The notes: generated by a model not told the origin, from the sequence alone. 64,000 nucleotides of DNA from Desulfotignum sp. (GCA_011390635.1 JAABSA010000003.1:106479-170478); one strand, 5' to 3'; shown: positions 25,242 to 34,757, counted from the first letter of the stretch. Numbers and translations are program-made.

Positions 25242-27572
25242 ATGACCATAAAAAACATCCCGTTTTACCATCGCATCCTGTTCAAGCTGCTGATACCGGT
25301 GGTTATTTGCGGCATCATTGTTTCCACACTACTGGTGGCCTGGCTGTCCTCTCCCATGAAAACTTTTTTGACGCAACAGTTTGATGCCAACCTGCAGGTG
25401 GCATCTGTTTCCGGCCTGCGGATCTGTGAAGAAAGCTTCCATTACCTGCTTGACCTGCGGCTGGAAAAAAACATTGAGATGAATCAGGTATTGAAAAACG
25501 AAGCCATGAAAAAGATACACGCTGTCAGCCGGCAGTTTCCCCATATCCATCTCATGGTCCTGGAATCCAACCGGTCGGTAAAAGCCAGCTCTCTTGAAAA
25601 TTCACCACAGGAATGGACCGGACCTTCCATGGAAGGAAAGCATGATACCGCACTGGTGTTTACGATCAACGGCAGAACCGTCAGGTCCCATGTGCAGTTT
25701 TTCCCTTTCTGGGACTGGCATATCATCGGGTTTGTGTTTGACCGAGACTACAAGCACCCGGTCCAGATTGCCTATAAAGCCACCTATCTGAGTGCCGTGG
25801 GGGTTTTTTTCGCCATGCTTGTCACCCTGGGGGTGGTGTTTTATCTTTTCATAAACCGGCCTTTGAACCGGCTGATCGCTGCCACAAAGCACATTTCTTC
25901 GGGCAGTTTTTCCAGAATCGATGATATTGGTTCCGATGAATTCGGCCAGTTGATGGTTTCATTCAACGGCATGGTGGCTGGTCTTGAAAACAGGGATGCG
26001 GCCGTTCAGAGCCTGATTCACCAGCTCAAGGAAAGTGAGGCCCTGTTTCGGTCCCAGTTTGAATTCGGCAATATCGGTATTGCCATCACTTCCCCTGACA
26101 GGGGCTGGATCCGTGCCAATGACCGATTGTGCCGCATGCTGGGGTATACCGAGTCCCAGCTGAAAGAAAAAACCTGGTCTTCCATGACCCATCCTGATGA
26201 CCTGGCAGCAGATATGGCCAGTTTCAACCGCATGATGGAAGGTAAAATCGAAAGCTATGAAATGGAAAAACGATTTTTCCATAAAACCGGGGATATTGTG
26301 TTCACCCATCTCAATGTGTCCTGTTTTCGCAATCAGGATCAGTCCGTCAGGTTCATCATCGCATCCCTTCTGGATATCACCGACAGAAAACTGGCTGAAA
26401 AAGAAAAACAAAGACTGGATCTCCAATTGGCCCAGGCCCAGAAAATGGAAGCCATTGGCACCCTTGCCGGCGGCATTGCCCATGATTTTAACAACATGCT
26501 GGGGGTGATTTCAGGAAGGGCTGAGCTGGGCCTGAAAAAGACATCCCCCTCCGACCCGGTGTACAAGGATCTTTCACAGATCCTCAATGCTGCAGGCCGG
26601 TCCGCAGACATCACCCGGCAGCTGCTGGCATTTGCCAGAAAACAGACCATTTCTCCCCGGGTGATTGATTTAAACGATACGGTGGATACGATGCTCCAGA
26701 TGCTGGGCCGGCTCATCGGCGAAGACATCGACCTGCTGTGGCAGCCGGCCGAGGATCTGTGGACAGTGAAAATGGACCCTTCCCAGCTTGACCAGATTCT
26801 GGTGAACCTGTGTGTGAACGCCAGGGATGCCATTACAGATATAGGCAAGATCACCATTGAAACCGGTATGAAAGTGTTTGACCGGACATATTGTGCAGCA
26901 CATGAAGGATTTGCGCCGGGTGAATTTGTCCTGCTGGCGGTGAGTGACAGCGGCTGCGGCATGGACAGACATACCCTGGAAAATCTGTTTGAACCCTTTT
27001 TCACCACCAAGAAAACCGGCAGGGGCACCGGCATGGGCCTTGCTACGGTATACGGCATTGTCAAACAGAATAGCGGATTCATCAATGTGTACAGTGAACC
27101 CGGCAAAGGCAGCAGTTTCAGGATCTATCTGCCCCGCCATACCGCGGGCAATGCCGAAAAAATGCCGGAAAAACCCATGGCACCGCTGCCCCGGGGCAGC
27201 GGTGAGACGATTCTCATTGTGGAAGATGAAACCACCATCCTGGAAATGCTGGAAACCATGCTGGAAAACATGAATTACAAAGTTATTACCGCAGCTGCCC
27301 CCAGCAGGGCCATGGATTTGGCGCACTCCCATGCGGGCCGAATCCACCTGGTCATGACCGATGTGGTGATGCCGGAGATGAACGGCCGGGATCTGGCCGG
27401 GAAACTGTCCGCCCTGTATCCGGATATCAAAATTTTGTTCATGTCCGGGTATACCGCCAATGTCATTGCCCATCAGGGGGTGCTGGACCCGGAGATTCAC
27501 TTTATCCAGAAACCGTTTTCCATGCAGGATATCGCTGCCAAAATACACGACGTCCTTGGGGTCAGAAGGTAA
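25242..27572 (+). CDS. Hybrid sensor histidine kinase with PAS and receiver domains
   Basis: Kinase of 776 residues. Order: TM helix near 12-34, a periplasmic sensor region to about 185, a second TM helix (GVFFAMLVTLGVVFYLF), a HAMP domain, a PAS domain (about 265-385), HisKA with GGIAHDFNNML (His near 412), HATPase (NLCVNARDAI, DSGCGMDRHT, GTGMGLATVYGIV) and a C-terminal receiver domain from about 654 with phospho-acceptor Asp in MTDVVMPEMNG. It follows the binding protein by 15 bases, likely one transcript. The stop codon falls inside a REP-like repeat. No DNA-binding output domain is present, so phosphotransfer to another protein is expected. Confidence 0.94.
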   Translation: MTIKNIPFYHRILFKLLIPVVICGIIVSTLLVAWLSSPMKTFLTQQFDANLQVASVSGLRICEESFHYLLDLRLEKNIEMNQVLKNEAMKKIHAVSRQFPHIHLMVLESNRSVKASSLENSPQEWTGPSMEGKHDTALVFTINGRTVRSHVQFFPFWDWHIIGFVFDRDYKHPVQIAYKATYLSAVGVFFAMLVTLGVVFYLFINRPLNRLIAATKHISSGSFSRIDDIGSDEFGQLMVSFNGMVAGLENRDAAVQSLIHQLKESEALFRSQFEFGNIGIAITSPDRGWIRANDRLCRMLGYTESQLKEKTWSSMTHPDDLAADMASFNRMMEGKIESYEMEKRFFHKTGDIVFTHLNVSCFRNQDQSVRFIIASLLDITDRKLAEKEKQRLDLQLAQAQKMEAIGTLAGGIAHDFNNMLGVISGRAELGLKKTSPSDPVYKDLSQILNAAGRSADITRQLLAFARKQTISPRVIDLNDTVDTMLQMLGRLIGEDIDLLWQPAEDLWTVKMDPSQLDQILVNLCVNARDAITDIGKITIETGMKVFDRTYCAAHEGFAPGEFVLLAVSDSGCGMDRHTLENLFEPFFTTKKTGRGTGMGLATVYGIVKQNSGFINVYSEPGKGSSFRIYLPRHTAGNAEKMPEKPMAPLPRGSGETILIVEDETTILEMLETMLENMNYKVITAAAPSRAMDLAHSHAGRIHLVMTDVVMPEMNGRDLAGKLSALYPDIKILFMSGYTANVIAHQGVLDPEIHFIQKPFSMQDIAAKIHDVLGVRR

Positions 27573-27582
27573 CTTTTTTACC
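27558..27582. repeat. REP-like repeat, copy 2 (single arm)
   Basis: GGGGTCAGAAGG followed by TAACTTTTTTACC matches copy 3 at 33123 in 22 of 25 positions and the left arm at 23894 in most. It overlaps the last codons and stop of the hybrid kinase gene. Confidence 0.6.
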
Positions 27583-27612
27583 TTAAAAAACCGGAAAAAC
27601 TGGGGTCAAAAA

Positions 27613-28641
27613 TCAACAATTCCAGCAGGCGGCTGACTGGCCGGGGCGGCGCCGGGTCAGAACCGGGGCGGTGTCACGGCAGGTCTGGGTCGCATATGGA
27701 CACCGGGACTGAAACCGGCACCCGGCAGGCGGGTTCATGGGATTGGGGGCTTCTCCCGGACAGGTGATGCGCTGTCTGGCCCGCTGGACCGGGGGGTCTG
27801 GCACCGGCACGGCTGACAGCAATGCTTTGGTATACGGATGCACCGGAGATTCATAGATCAGATGCCGGTCTGCCAGCTCCACAATATTGCCGGCATACAT
27901 GATGGCGATACGGTGGGATATGTGGCGTACCACGGCCAGGTCATGGGCGATGAACAGGTATGCCAGCCCGAACCGGGCCTGCAGATCCTGCATCAGGTTC
28001 ACCACCTGGGCCCGGATGGACACATCCAGTGCGCTCACCGGCTCATCTGCCACGATGAACTGTGGTTTCAACGCCAAAGCCCGGGCAATGCCCACCCGCT
28101 GGCGCTGGCCTCCGCTGAAGGCGTGGGGATAGCGTGCTCCGGCATCCGGCGGCAGGCCTACCAGTTCCAGAAGCTGTGCCACCTCTCCTGCCGCCGCTTT
28201 TATATTTTTCACCAGCCCGTGCACCAGGAGAGGTTCTGCCACGATATCAACAATTTTCATGCGGGGATTCAGGCTGGCGTAGGGGTCCTGGAACACCAGC
28301 TGCATATGCCGGCTCAGGGTTCGGACTGCTTCTTTGCCGGCATGGGTGATCTCTTTGCCCTGGAAAAATATCCGGCCGCTGCTGACCGGCACCCGGCCCA
28401 GTATAGCCCTGCCGGTGGTACTTTTACCGGAACCCGATTCCCCCACAAGCCCTAATGTTTCACCGGGATGGATATCAAAACTCACATTTTCCACCGCATG
28501 CACCTGCAGACGTTTTTTGCCCCAGAATCCGGCCCGGCCGGCATCAAAAACTACGCCCAGATCTTTGACTTGAATCAGTGGTGAATCGGGTGTCTCATCC
28601 TTTGCCGGAGAGGATGTCGCATTTTTTGCCTGCCCAATCAT
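27613..28641 (-). CDS. Oligopeptide/dipeptide ABC transporter ATP-binding protein (DppF-like)
   Basis: ABC ATPase of 342 residues with Walker [10 protein letters not shown], signature SGGQRQRVGIARAL, Walker B FIVADEPVSALDVS and the C-terminal oligo_HPY domain (CPGEAPNPMNPPAGCRFQSRCPYA) specific to peptide/nickel importers. The ATG at 28641 overlaps the DppD stop (ATGA) and follows AAAGGGAGACACCAG; an in-frame start ten codons upstream is less likely. Last gene of the A-B-C-D-F transporter operon. Imports di/oligopeptides or a similar solute; the substrate is set by the binding protein. Confidence 0.95.
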   Translation of the reverse strand: MIGQAKNATSSPAKDETPDSPLIQVKDLGVVFDAGRAGFWGKKRLQVHAVENVSFDIHPGETLGLVGESGSGKSTTGRAILGRVPVSSGRIFFQGKEITHAGKEAVRTLSRHMQLVFQDPYASLNPRMKIVDIVAEPLLVHGLVKNIKAAAGEVAQLLELVGLPPDAGARYPHAFSGGQRQRVGIARALALKPQFIVADEPVSALDVSIRAQVVNLMQDLQARFGLAYLFIAHDLAVVRHISHRIAIMYAGNIVELADRHLIYESPVHPYTKALLSAVPVPDPPVQRARQRITCPGEAPNPMNPPAGCRFQSRCPYATQTCRDTAPVLTRRRPGQSAACWNC

Positions 28642-29630
28642 CTGGTGTCTCCCTTTATTGCGCACCAGCAAGAGACATGGCGGTCATCTCCCAGCGGGGT
28701 GAGGGCCTGGGCCCGTAAACAGTCTTTTTTCGCCTGGTCACACCGGGGAGAAAAGGCACACCCCCGCGGGGGCGAAATCAGGTCCGGCGGCACCCCGTCA
28801 ATGGAAACCATGCGTTCAGTAACCACATCCAGGCGGGGGGTAGCCCGGATCAACCCCTTTGTATAAGGGTGCACCGGACTGGCAAACACCTGGTCCGCAT
28901 CCCCCACCTCCACAATGCGGCCGGCATACATCACCGCCACCCGGTGGCAGAGCTGGGCCACCACCCCCAGATCATGGGTGATGAGAATCACCGACACCTG
29001 CAGCCGCTGCTGCAGATCGGTCAACAATTCCAGGATCTGTGCCTGGATGGTCACATCCAGGGCCGTGGTGGGCTCATCCGCTATGATGAGCTGAGGCTCA
29101 CAGGCCAGGGCCATGGCAATCATCACCCGCTGGCGCATCCCGCCGGACATTTCATAGGGGTATTGTTTGAGACGTTTTTCAGGCGCATTGATATCCACCA
29201 GACCCAGCAGATCCATGGCCCTTCTGCGGGCCTGATCCCTGGTCATGCCCATGTGGTGGCGCAGCACCTCGGTGATCTGGGTGCCGATGGTAAACACCGG
29301 ATTCAACGAGGTCATGGGGTCCTGAAAAATCATGGAAATATCCTTGCCCCGAACCTCGCGCACAAATTTTTTGCCTGCCTGGTCCAGCAGGGACCGGCCC
29401 TGGAAAAGGATATCCCCGCCTTCGATCCGACCCGGCGTAGAGATCAATCCCATCACCGCCTGGACCGCCACACTTTTACCGGAACCCGATTCCCCCACAA
29501 TACCCAGGGTCTGTCCATAATCCACCTGGAAACTGACCCCCCGGGATGCCTGGACTACGCCCCCCCTGGTATAAAAATTCACCACCAGGTCCCGAACCTC
29601 CAGAAGCGGGACATTTCGGGATGCACTCAT
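28638..29630 (-). CDS. Dipeptide-type ABC transporter ATP-binding protein (DppD-like)
   Basis: ABC ATPase of 330 residues from [15 protein letters not shown], with Walker A GESGSGKS, signature [14 protein letters not shown], Walker [15 protein letters not shown] and a Cys-containing oligo_HPY tail ([14 protein letters not shown]). The reading frame stays open for a further 126 codons upstream through the end of the permease gene, but that translates as low-similarity sequence; the ATG at 29630, overlapping the DppC stop, is the real start. Works as a heterodimer with the DppF-like ATPase on the inner face of the membrane. Confidence 0.95.
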   Translation of the reverse strand: MSASRNVPLLEVRDLVVNFYTRGGVVQASRGVSFQVDYGQTLGIVGESGSGKSVAVQAVMGLISTPGRIEGGDILFQGRSLLDQAGKKFVREVRGKDISMIFQDPMTSLNPVFTIGTQITEVLRHHMGMTRDQARRRAMDLLGLVDINAPEKRLKQYPYEMSGGMRQRVMIAMALACEPQLIIADEPTTALDVTIQAQILELLTDLQQRLQVSVILITHDLGVVAQLCHRVAVMYAGRIVEVGDADQVFASPVHPYTKGLIRATPRLDVVTERMVSIDGVPPDLISPPRGCAFSPRCDQAKKDCLRAQALTPLGDDRHVSCWCAIKGDTR

Positions 29631-30622
29631 GGGGCTTCCAGCTCCTTTTTTATGGTTGCATGCATTTTTTTGCGCATGGCGCCTGCCATGTGCCGGGCAA
29701 ACTGTTTTTCCCGCTCCTGGGGATCGGAAATCAGCCGCAGCCAGGAGGCCACAAGATTGATGGCCAGAACGGTTACGGCAATGGCGCACCCGGGGATGGT
29801 CACCAGCCACCAGGCCATGAACATGTAGTTCTTCCCCATGGCCACATCCAGGCCCCAGGAGGTGGCCGGGGGCTGGATCCCCAGTCCCAGAAATGAAAGG
29901 GCGGCTTCGGCCAGGACAATTCTGGCAAATTCCAGGATACCCAGGGTCAGCAGCGGAGAGGTAAGGTTGGGCAGAATGTGGCGGAAAATAACGCGGGGCC
30001 ACCGGCACCCCACCACTTCAGCCGCCTCCACGTAAGGGGACTGGCGGATGGACAAGACAGCACTGCGGGTCATTCGGCCATACACCATCCATCCGTTCAG
30101 GGCCAGCACCACCACCACCGTGGTGAGGCTGGGTCCGATCACCGCCAGGATGATCAGGGCCAGCAAGAGCCCTGGAAACGCTACCTGGGTGTCGACCCAG
30201 CGCATGACAAAAGCATCTGTGCGGCCCCCCAGATAACCGGCCATCAGGCCCATGACCACGCCGAATCCACCGGCCAAAAGCACCACCGCCGCCCCCACCC
30301 ACAAGGAGACCCGGGCCCCGTGAATGGTCCTGGACAACACATCCCGGCCCAGGTGATCGGTGCCCAGTATATGCTTTAAGGTGCCCTTTTCATACCAGAC
30401 AGGAGGGGCCAGCCGGGCGGTAAGATCCTGATCCGTGGGATCATGGGGGGCAATGTACGGGGCAAACACCGCCATGAGCACCAGTGCCGTGATCAACATC
30501 ACCCCGACAAGGCCGGCCTTGTCCCGCTTGAGTTCCCGGCCCAGTTCAAACAGTTTTTCCACCCACTCATGGCGGTGCTGTTCCAGAGCCTGCTCCAGGG
30601 AATCTGCGTTGGTTTGGCTCAT
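29627..30622 (-). CDS. Dipeptide-type ABC transporter permease (DppC-like)
   Basis: Inner-membrane permease of 331 residues with an N-terminal cytoplasmic stretch, about six hydrophobic helices, and the EAA loop EAAEVVGCRWPRVIFRHILPN that docks the ATPases. HILGTDHLGRDVLSRTIHGAR is the classical DppC/OppC periplasmic-start motif. Overlaps the permease B stop by four bases and the DppD start by four, so the four genes are tightly coupled. A charged C-terminal extension of about 30 residues ([15 protein letters not shown]) goes beyond the usual end. Confidence 0.95.
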   Translation of the reverse strand: MSQTNADSLEQALEQHRHEWVEKLFELGRELKRDKAGLVGVMLITALVLMAVFAPYIAPHDPTDQDLTARLAPPVWYEKGTLKHILGTDHLGRDVLSRTIHGARVSLWVGAAVVLLAGGFGVVMGLMAGYLGGRTDAFVMRWVDTQVAFPGLLLALIILAVIGPSLTTVVVVLALNGWMVYGRMTRSAVLSIRQSPYVEAAEVVGCRWPRVIFRHILPNLTSPLLTLGILEFARIVLAEAALSFLGLGIQPPATSWGLDVAMGKNYMFMAWWLVTIPGCAIAVTVLAINLVASWLRLISDPQEREKQFARHMAGAMRKKMHATIKKELEAP

Positions 30623-31539
30623 GTCAGCTTCAGCCTCGGATCGATGAGTTTGTAAACAAAATCCATGAAGATGTTGATCACCACCACACAGACAGCAGCG
30701 GTAAACACGATGGCCTGGATCAGTATCAAATCGTCGCGCTCAATGGCCTGGATGGCGGTCAGGCCGATGCCCGGCCAGGCAAACACGGTTTCCACCACCA
30801 CAGAATACCCGGCCAGCGACCGGATAACTTCCCAGCCCACCAGGGTCATGATGGGCAGCCCTGCATTGCGCAGCGCATGGATTCCCACCACCCGGACAAA
30901 GGGCAGGCCCTTGGCGAAACTGGTTTTGACATACTGCTGGTTGAGTTCGTCGATCATGGAGGATCTCACCAGCATCACCAGCCTGGCCAGGGTAGGCAGG
31001 CCCATGGTCAACGCCGGCATGATGATATGAGCGGGGGTGGCAGCACCCGATGTGGGCAGGATCTTGAACTGCACTGCAAACAAAACAATAAACAACAGTC
31101 CCAGCCAGAACTGGGGCACAGAAAGTCCCAGAAGACTTACGAACACTGTGATCCGATCCACCACCCCGCCTGGCCGCAGAGCCGCAATGATGCCCATGGG
31201 TATGGCCACCACACAGGCAAACCCGATACCCACGGCAGTGAGCAGAATGGTCATGGGCAGTTTTTCAAACACAATATCCATGGCCGGCCGCTTTTGCCAC
31301 AACGATTCGCCAAAATCCAGCCGGACAATATTTGCCATAAAATCTACAAACTGGATATGGATGGGACGGTCCAGTCCCAGTTTTTTTTCAAAGGCAGCCC
31401 GCTGTTCCAGGGTTGATTCCAGGGGCAGCATTACCTGGACAGGGTCTCCCACCATGCGCGTCACCACAAACACGATGATGGTCACACCCATAATTACAAT
31501 CAGGCCGTGAATCAGCCGCCTGTAGATAAACCGTCCCAT
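30619..31539 (-). CDS. Dipeptide-type ABC transporter permease (DppB-like)
   Basis: Permease of 306 residues, normal for DppB, with six predicted membrane helices. It begins MGRFIYRRLIHGLIVIMGV and carries the MVGDPVQVML periplasmic segment and the EAA-like loop FAKGLPFVRVVGIHALRNA. Its gene is first of the permease-ATPase block; the binding-protein gene ends 92 bases upstream. Pairs with the DppC-like permease to form the channel. Confidence 0.95.
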   Translation of the reverse strand: MGRFIYRRLIHGLIVIMGVTIIVFVVTRMVGDPVQVMLPLESTLEQRAAFEKKLGLDRPIHIQFVDFMANIVRLDFGESLWQKRPAMDIVFEKLPMTILLTAVGIGFACVVAIPMGIIAALRPGGVVDRITVFVSLLGLSVPQFWLGLLFIVLFAVQFKILPTSGAATPAHIIMPALTMGLPTLARLVMLVRSSMIDELNQQYVKTSFAKGLPFVRVVGIHALRNAGLPIMTLVGWEVIRSLAGYSVVVETVFAWPGIGLTAIQAIERDDLILIQAIVFTAAVCVVVINIFMDFVYKLIDPRLKLT

Positions 31540-31631
31540 TATGGCATCATCTCTTGTGTTGGTATTGTTGGTATGGTGGCATTTTTATGATGGGTCATGC
31601 TGAAACTGGTCCCCGTATACCGGCATCTGTA

Positions 31632-33113
31632 TCACCGGACCTGCATTTCCCGGACCAGCAGCCGGGCATCCACCCGCCCGGGCCACTCTAAGCGCGCACT
31701 GAGCCCGTAAATATCTTCAATATTCAACAGCCACACAAAATAGGCCTGGTCATAGGCCAGCTGCACCGCCTGGTGGTAAAGGTTCTCGCGCTTTTTCTCA
31801 TCGGTTTCAGACCGTGCGGCATCAATCAGGCCCGCCAGGGTCTCATCGGTGTTGGAAGACCCGATGCCCCCGGCCTTGTAATAGGCGGAAAAGCTTTTGT
31901 CCGCATCCAGCAGCTCATTGGAGGAGACCACAAAAATCCCGTCCGCCCGGGTTTTGCGGTCAAACAGCCGGTTGAGGTATTCATTGAACTCAAAAATACG
32001 CACCTTGACATCCAGGCCGGCTTTTTTCCAAAAATCCGCCACCGCCTCCACCAGGTCCCGGTCCTTGAGCCACCGGCCACTGGTACCGATCAGCTCTATG
32101 GTCTGCCCCTTGACACCGGCTTCTTCAATCAGTTTTTTCGCCTTATCCGGATCATAGGAATAGGCTTTGACCTGGTCATTGTAGCCGAAAAACGAGGGGC
32201 TCAGCAGCTGGCCCTGGGCCACCTGGGCAAACCCTTCAAACAATCCCTGTGCCAGGGCCTGCTTGTCCACGGCATAATTGAGGGCTTTTCGCACCCGCGC
32301 ATCTTTTGTCACCCCGTCATCTGCATTAAGAATAATAATGGGATGCTCCAGCCCCAGGACATTAACGGATTTGGGCACATGGCTTGTGAACTCGGGCAAA
32401 AGGTTGGTGATCAGGTCGAATTCTCCTGCCATAAGACCGGCCAGCCGGGTGCCGGGTTCCTCAATAAACCGGTATCGCACCGATGAAATCTGTGGTGCCG
32501 GCCCCCAGTAATCCTCATTTCGCACAAGGTCAATATGCTGGCCCCGCTGCCAGGCCACAAACCGGTAAGGTCCTGTGCCGACGGGATTTTCAGCAAATTT
32601 GGGATCTTTGGAATGTTTCGGGGGAACCACCTTGAGCCAGTACAGCCGGGTGGGCAGGATGGGATCCGGCCCGTCGGTGATCACGTGCAGTGTCAGGTCA
32701 CCTGTTGCACGGGCATCTGTAATGGTGGAAAAAAATGAAATCTGCTCGGAATTGAATTCCGGATCGATAACCCGCTTGATGCTGTAAACCACGGCATCAG
32801 CGTTCAAGGGCTCCCCATTGTGAAATGTAATGCCGGAACGTAACGTAACTTCCCAGGTGTCTGCATCCACAAGTTTGGGCATCTGTGCCGCCAAAGACGG
32901 CATCATGTCCCCTTCCGGGGTCCGGGTGAGCACCGTGTCATAAATATTGTCATTCACGGCCCGCTCCCCGCCGTCTTCTCTGATCTGGGGATCCAGGGTG
33001 GTGGGCTCTGAGCCCAGCGCAATGGTTATACCCTCGGCCTTTGCCCACCCGGTGCCTGCCAGAACCACCACCATCAATACTGCTGCCAGCAATAAACGCC
33101 CATACTTTTTCAT
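31632..33113 (-). CDS. Dipeptide-type ABC transporter substrate-binding protein (SBP family 5)
   Basis: Secreted solute-binding protein, 493 residues. The signal peptide is clear (positively charged MKKYGR, hydrophobic core, cleavage after TGWAKA). The mature start TIALGSEPTTLDPQIREDGG is the family 5 hallmark, and VNDNIYDTVLTRTPEGDM and TFHNGEPLNADAVVYSIKRV follow. The ATG has AAGGAGGCGCG before it. It leads the transporter operon. Family members bind peptides, nickel, glutathione or opines, so the ligand is open. Confidence 0.95.
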   Translation of the reverse strand: MKKYGRLLLAAVLMVVVLAGTGWAKAEGITIALGSEPTTLDPQIREDGGERAVNDNIYDTVLTRTPEGDMMPSLAAQMPKLVDADTWEVTLRSGITFHNGEPLNADAVVYSIKRVIDPEFNSEQISFFSTITDARATGDLTLHVITDGPDPILPTRLYWLKVVPPKHSKDPKFAENPVGTGPYRFVAWQRGQHIDLVRNEDYWGPAPQISSVRYRFIEEPGTRLAGLMAGEFDLITNLLPEFTSHVPKSVNVLGLEHPIIILNADDGVTKDARVRKALNYAVDKQALAQGLFEGFAQVAQGQLLSPSFFGYNDQVKAYSYDPDKAKKLIEEAGVKGQTIELIGTSGRWLKDRDLVEAVADFWKKAGLDVKVRIFEFNEYLNRLFDRKTRADGIFVVSSNELLDADKSFSAYYKAGGIGSSNTDETLAGLIDAARSETDEKKRENLYHQAVQLAYDQAYFVWLLNIEDIYGLSARLEWPGRVDARLLVREMQVR

Positions 33114-33122
33114 CGCGCCTCC

Positions 33123-33147
33123 TTGGGGTCAGAAGTTATCTTTTTTA
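33123..33147. repeat. REP-like repeat, copy 3 (single arm)
   Basis: GGGGTCAGAAGTTA then TCTTTTTTACC lies ten bases upstream of the binding-protein start and near its ribosome site, matching the copies at 27558 and 23894. It may be part of the leader of the transporter operon. Confidence 0.6.
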
Positions 33148-33221
33148 CCTTATTTTCATCATCGCAACGGTATTTTCACATCAACACAATTACCGCATCA
33201 AACAAATTACCATATCAACGG

Positions 33222-34502
33222 TCAAATTGATGCCAGAATTTTTTCCAGGCCCGTTTTTTTCACCCGGCCTTTTATCGCATCCGGATCAGTGGTGTACATC
33301 TTTTTTTGTTTCATGCGGTCAAACAGTACTGATCCGGAAAAAGTAAATTTCAGGCCGAGTCCCTCCTGGGTCTGCATCTGCTGCCGGACAAAGGCAATAG
33401 CATCACCAAGAACCGAATCTTTTGGCAGTACAAGGTATTTTTTTCCGCAGGTCTGTTTCACCGCATTTACCCCTGCCAGGGTGCCGGTGCAGATGGCTTC
33501 GGTGTGCCCTACCATAAGCCCTGCCTTTTCCCCGGCACAGAACAGGTTGTCCACCCCGTCCACTTTCAGGGCATCATCCCTGGGAGACATGCCCATATAC
33601 CGGACCGAATTGCCAATACCCCCGGCATAGGGATCTTCAAACCGGGCGTTCTCCAGGCCCGGTATTTTCCTGAGGTCATCCAGGGGGAAATACGGGGTCA
33701 TGAGTTTGGCATGGCCGGTATCCAGCAGGATCACATTGTTCTCAAAATCCGCAATGGCATATTGCTGGCAGGCTTTTAACGATAATTTGCCTGTCATGCG
33801 CAGGCTTTCGTCCAGGGGGATCACAGCCACGCCTTTTTCATTGAGTTCTTCTTGCAGTCCACGGGCCAAAGATTCTTTGTGCAGCTTGCAAGAACCGCTC
33901 ATCGCACCGGTCTGGCCGCCTTTTTGTCCATTTATTTCCATGACACCTGCTTTGGCAGCAACACTGACCCGGCCGCCAAAGGAATGGCAGCGCAGAATGC
34001 ACATGGCACAGCCGTTTCCATATTTTGTGCAGTTGGCCACAGGCCCTGCCGTGCCTGTGGTTTCTATGAAAACATCCCCGTCATACCGGATATCCTGTTT
34101 TTGTTTTTTAGCCATGACAGCTGTGATCCGGTTCTTATCCATTGCCACATCCGTCACCCTGGCTCCCGTCTCAACGTGGATACCACAGTCTGCAAGGAAC
34201 CTTTTGATTTTGGGCTCCATGGTGGAGACATCATACAAGGATGCATGGTTATGACCCGGAAAGGTAATATCCTTGTGGATAAAATTGGATTCTATGACTG
34301 CAAATATATCGCCGCCGCCCATGGCTTTGAGTTCCTCTGTGGCGGTCAACCGGCCGTTGTTGCGCATGATTCCGCCCACAAGGCCTGTGCCCAGCAGCAT
34401 ATCGGTGCGCTCCAGCAAGGTCACATCAGCACCCAGCTTTTTCGCACTCACCGCGGCAGCGCATCCGGCCCACCCGCCACCGATAACAATTGTTTTCATC
34501 AA
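33222..34502 (-). CDS. FAD-dependent oxidoreductase
   Basis: Flavoprotein of 426 residues with the Rossmann dinucleotide motif VIGGGWAGCAAAVSAKKLGA at the N-terminus, an internal MEPKIKRFLADCGIHVETGARV segment and a C-terminal FAD-contact region (DNLFCAGEKAGLMVGHTEA). A Cys cluster, NCTKYGNGCAMCILRC near residue 157, is unusual and could hold a metal or disulfide. It resembles GidA/TrmFO-like or fumarate-reductase-like oxidoreductases only in the FAD fold. Divergent from the GntR gene at 34758, with matching TTAATTAA sites near both promoters, which suggests it is that regulator's target. Substrate unknown. Confidence 0.85.
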   Translation of the reverse strand: MMKTIVIGGGWAGCAAAVSAKKLGADVTLLERTDMLLGTGLVGGIMRNNGRLTATEELKAMGGGDIFAVIESNFIHKDITFPGHNHASLYDVSTMEPKIKRFLADCGIHVETGARVTDVAMDKNRITAVMAKKQKQDIRYDGDVFIETTGTAGPVANCTKYGNGCAMCILRCHSFGGRVSVAAKAGVMEINGQKGGQTGAMSGSCKLHKESLARGLQEELNEKGVAVIPLDESLRMTGKLSLKACQQYAIADFENNVILLDTGHAKLMTPYFPLDDLRKIPGLENARFEDPYAGGIGNSVRYMGMSPRDDALKVDGVDNLFCAGEKAGLMVGHTEAICTGTLAGVNAVKQTCGKKYLVLPKDSVLGDAIAFVRQQMQTQEGLGLKFTFSGSVLFDRMKQKKMYTTDPDAIKGRVKKTGLEKILASI

Positions 34503-34533
34503 TGGTTCTCCATTTGGATTGGTTTCCTCATTA

Positions 34534-34685
34534 TTAATTAAATCCGGGCGTTAATGTCAACAAATTTATTTGACATCGCCAGGACAAAATACTATTTTTT
34601 TATCCAAAACACACAAAAAAACAGTGTGTTAAAAAAACTATCAAACGGGTTTTCGCCAAAAGATCCGGGTTGGATTTTTAATTAA
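34534..34685. promoter_or_regulatory. Paired TTAATTAA sites in the divergent FAD oxidoreductase-gntR gap
   Basis: The palindrome TTAATTAA with flanking AAAT occurs at 34534-34541, just upstream of the FAD oxidoreductase, and at 34678-34685, just upstream of the gntR -35 box. Paired AT-rich palindromes in a divergent gap fit operators for the encoded GntR protein. The rest of the gap is AT-rich with no gene. Confidence 0.4.
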
Positions 34686-34702
34686 ATTTTTTATTTTTAT
34701 TG

Positions 34703-34730
34703 TTTACATTCACCAGGTTTCAGCTAAGAT
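34703..34730 (+). promoter_or_regulatory. Candidate sigma-70 promoter of gntR
   Basis: TTTACA at 34703-34708 and TAAGAT at 34725-34730 are 16 bases apart, about 28 bases before the gntR start codon. The TTAATTAA site lies immediately upstream. Confidence 0.5.
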
Positions 34731-34757
34731 GCAACAGACACAAGCAGGAGAGACCTC

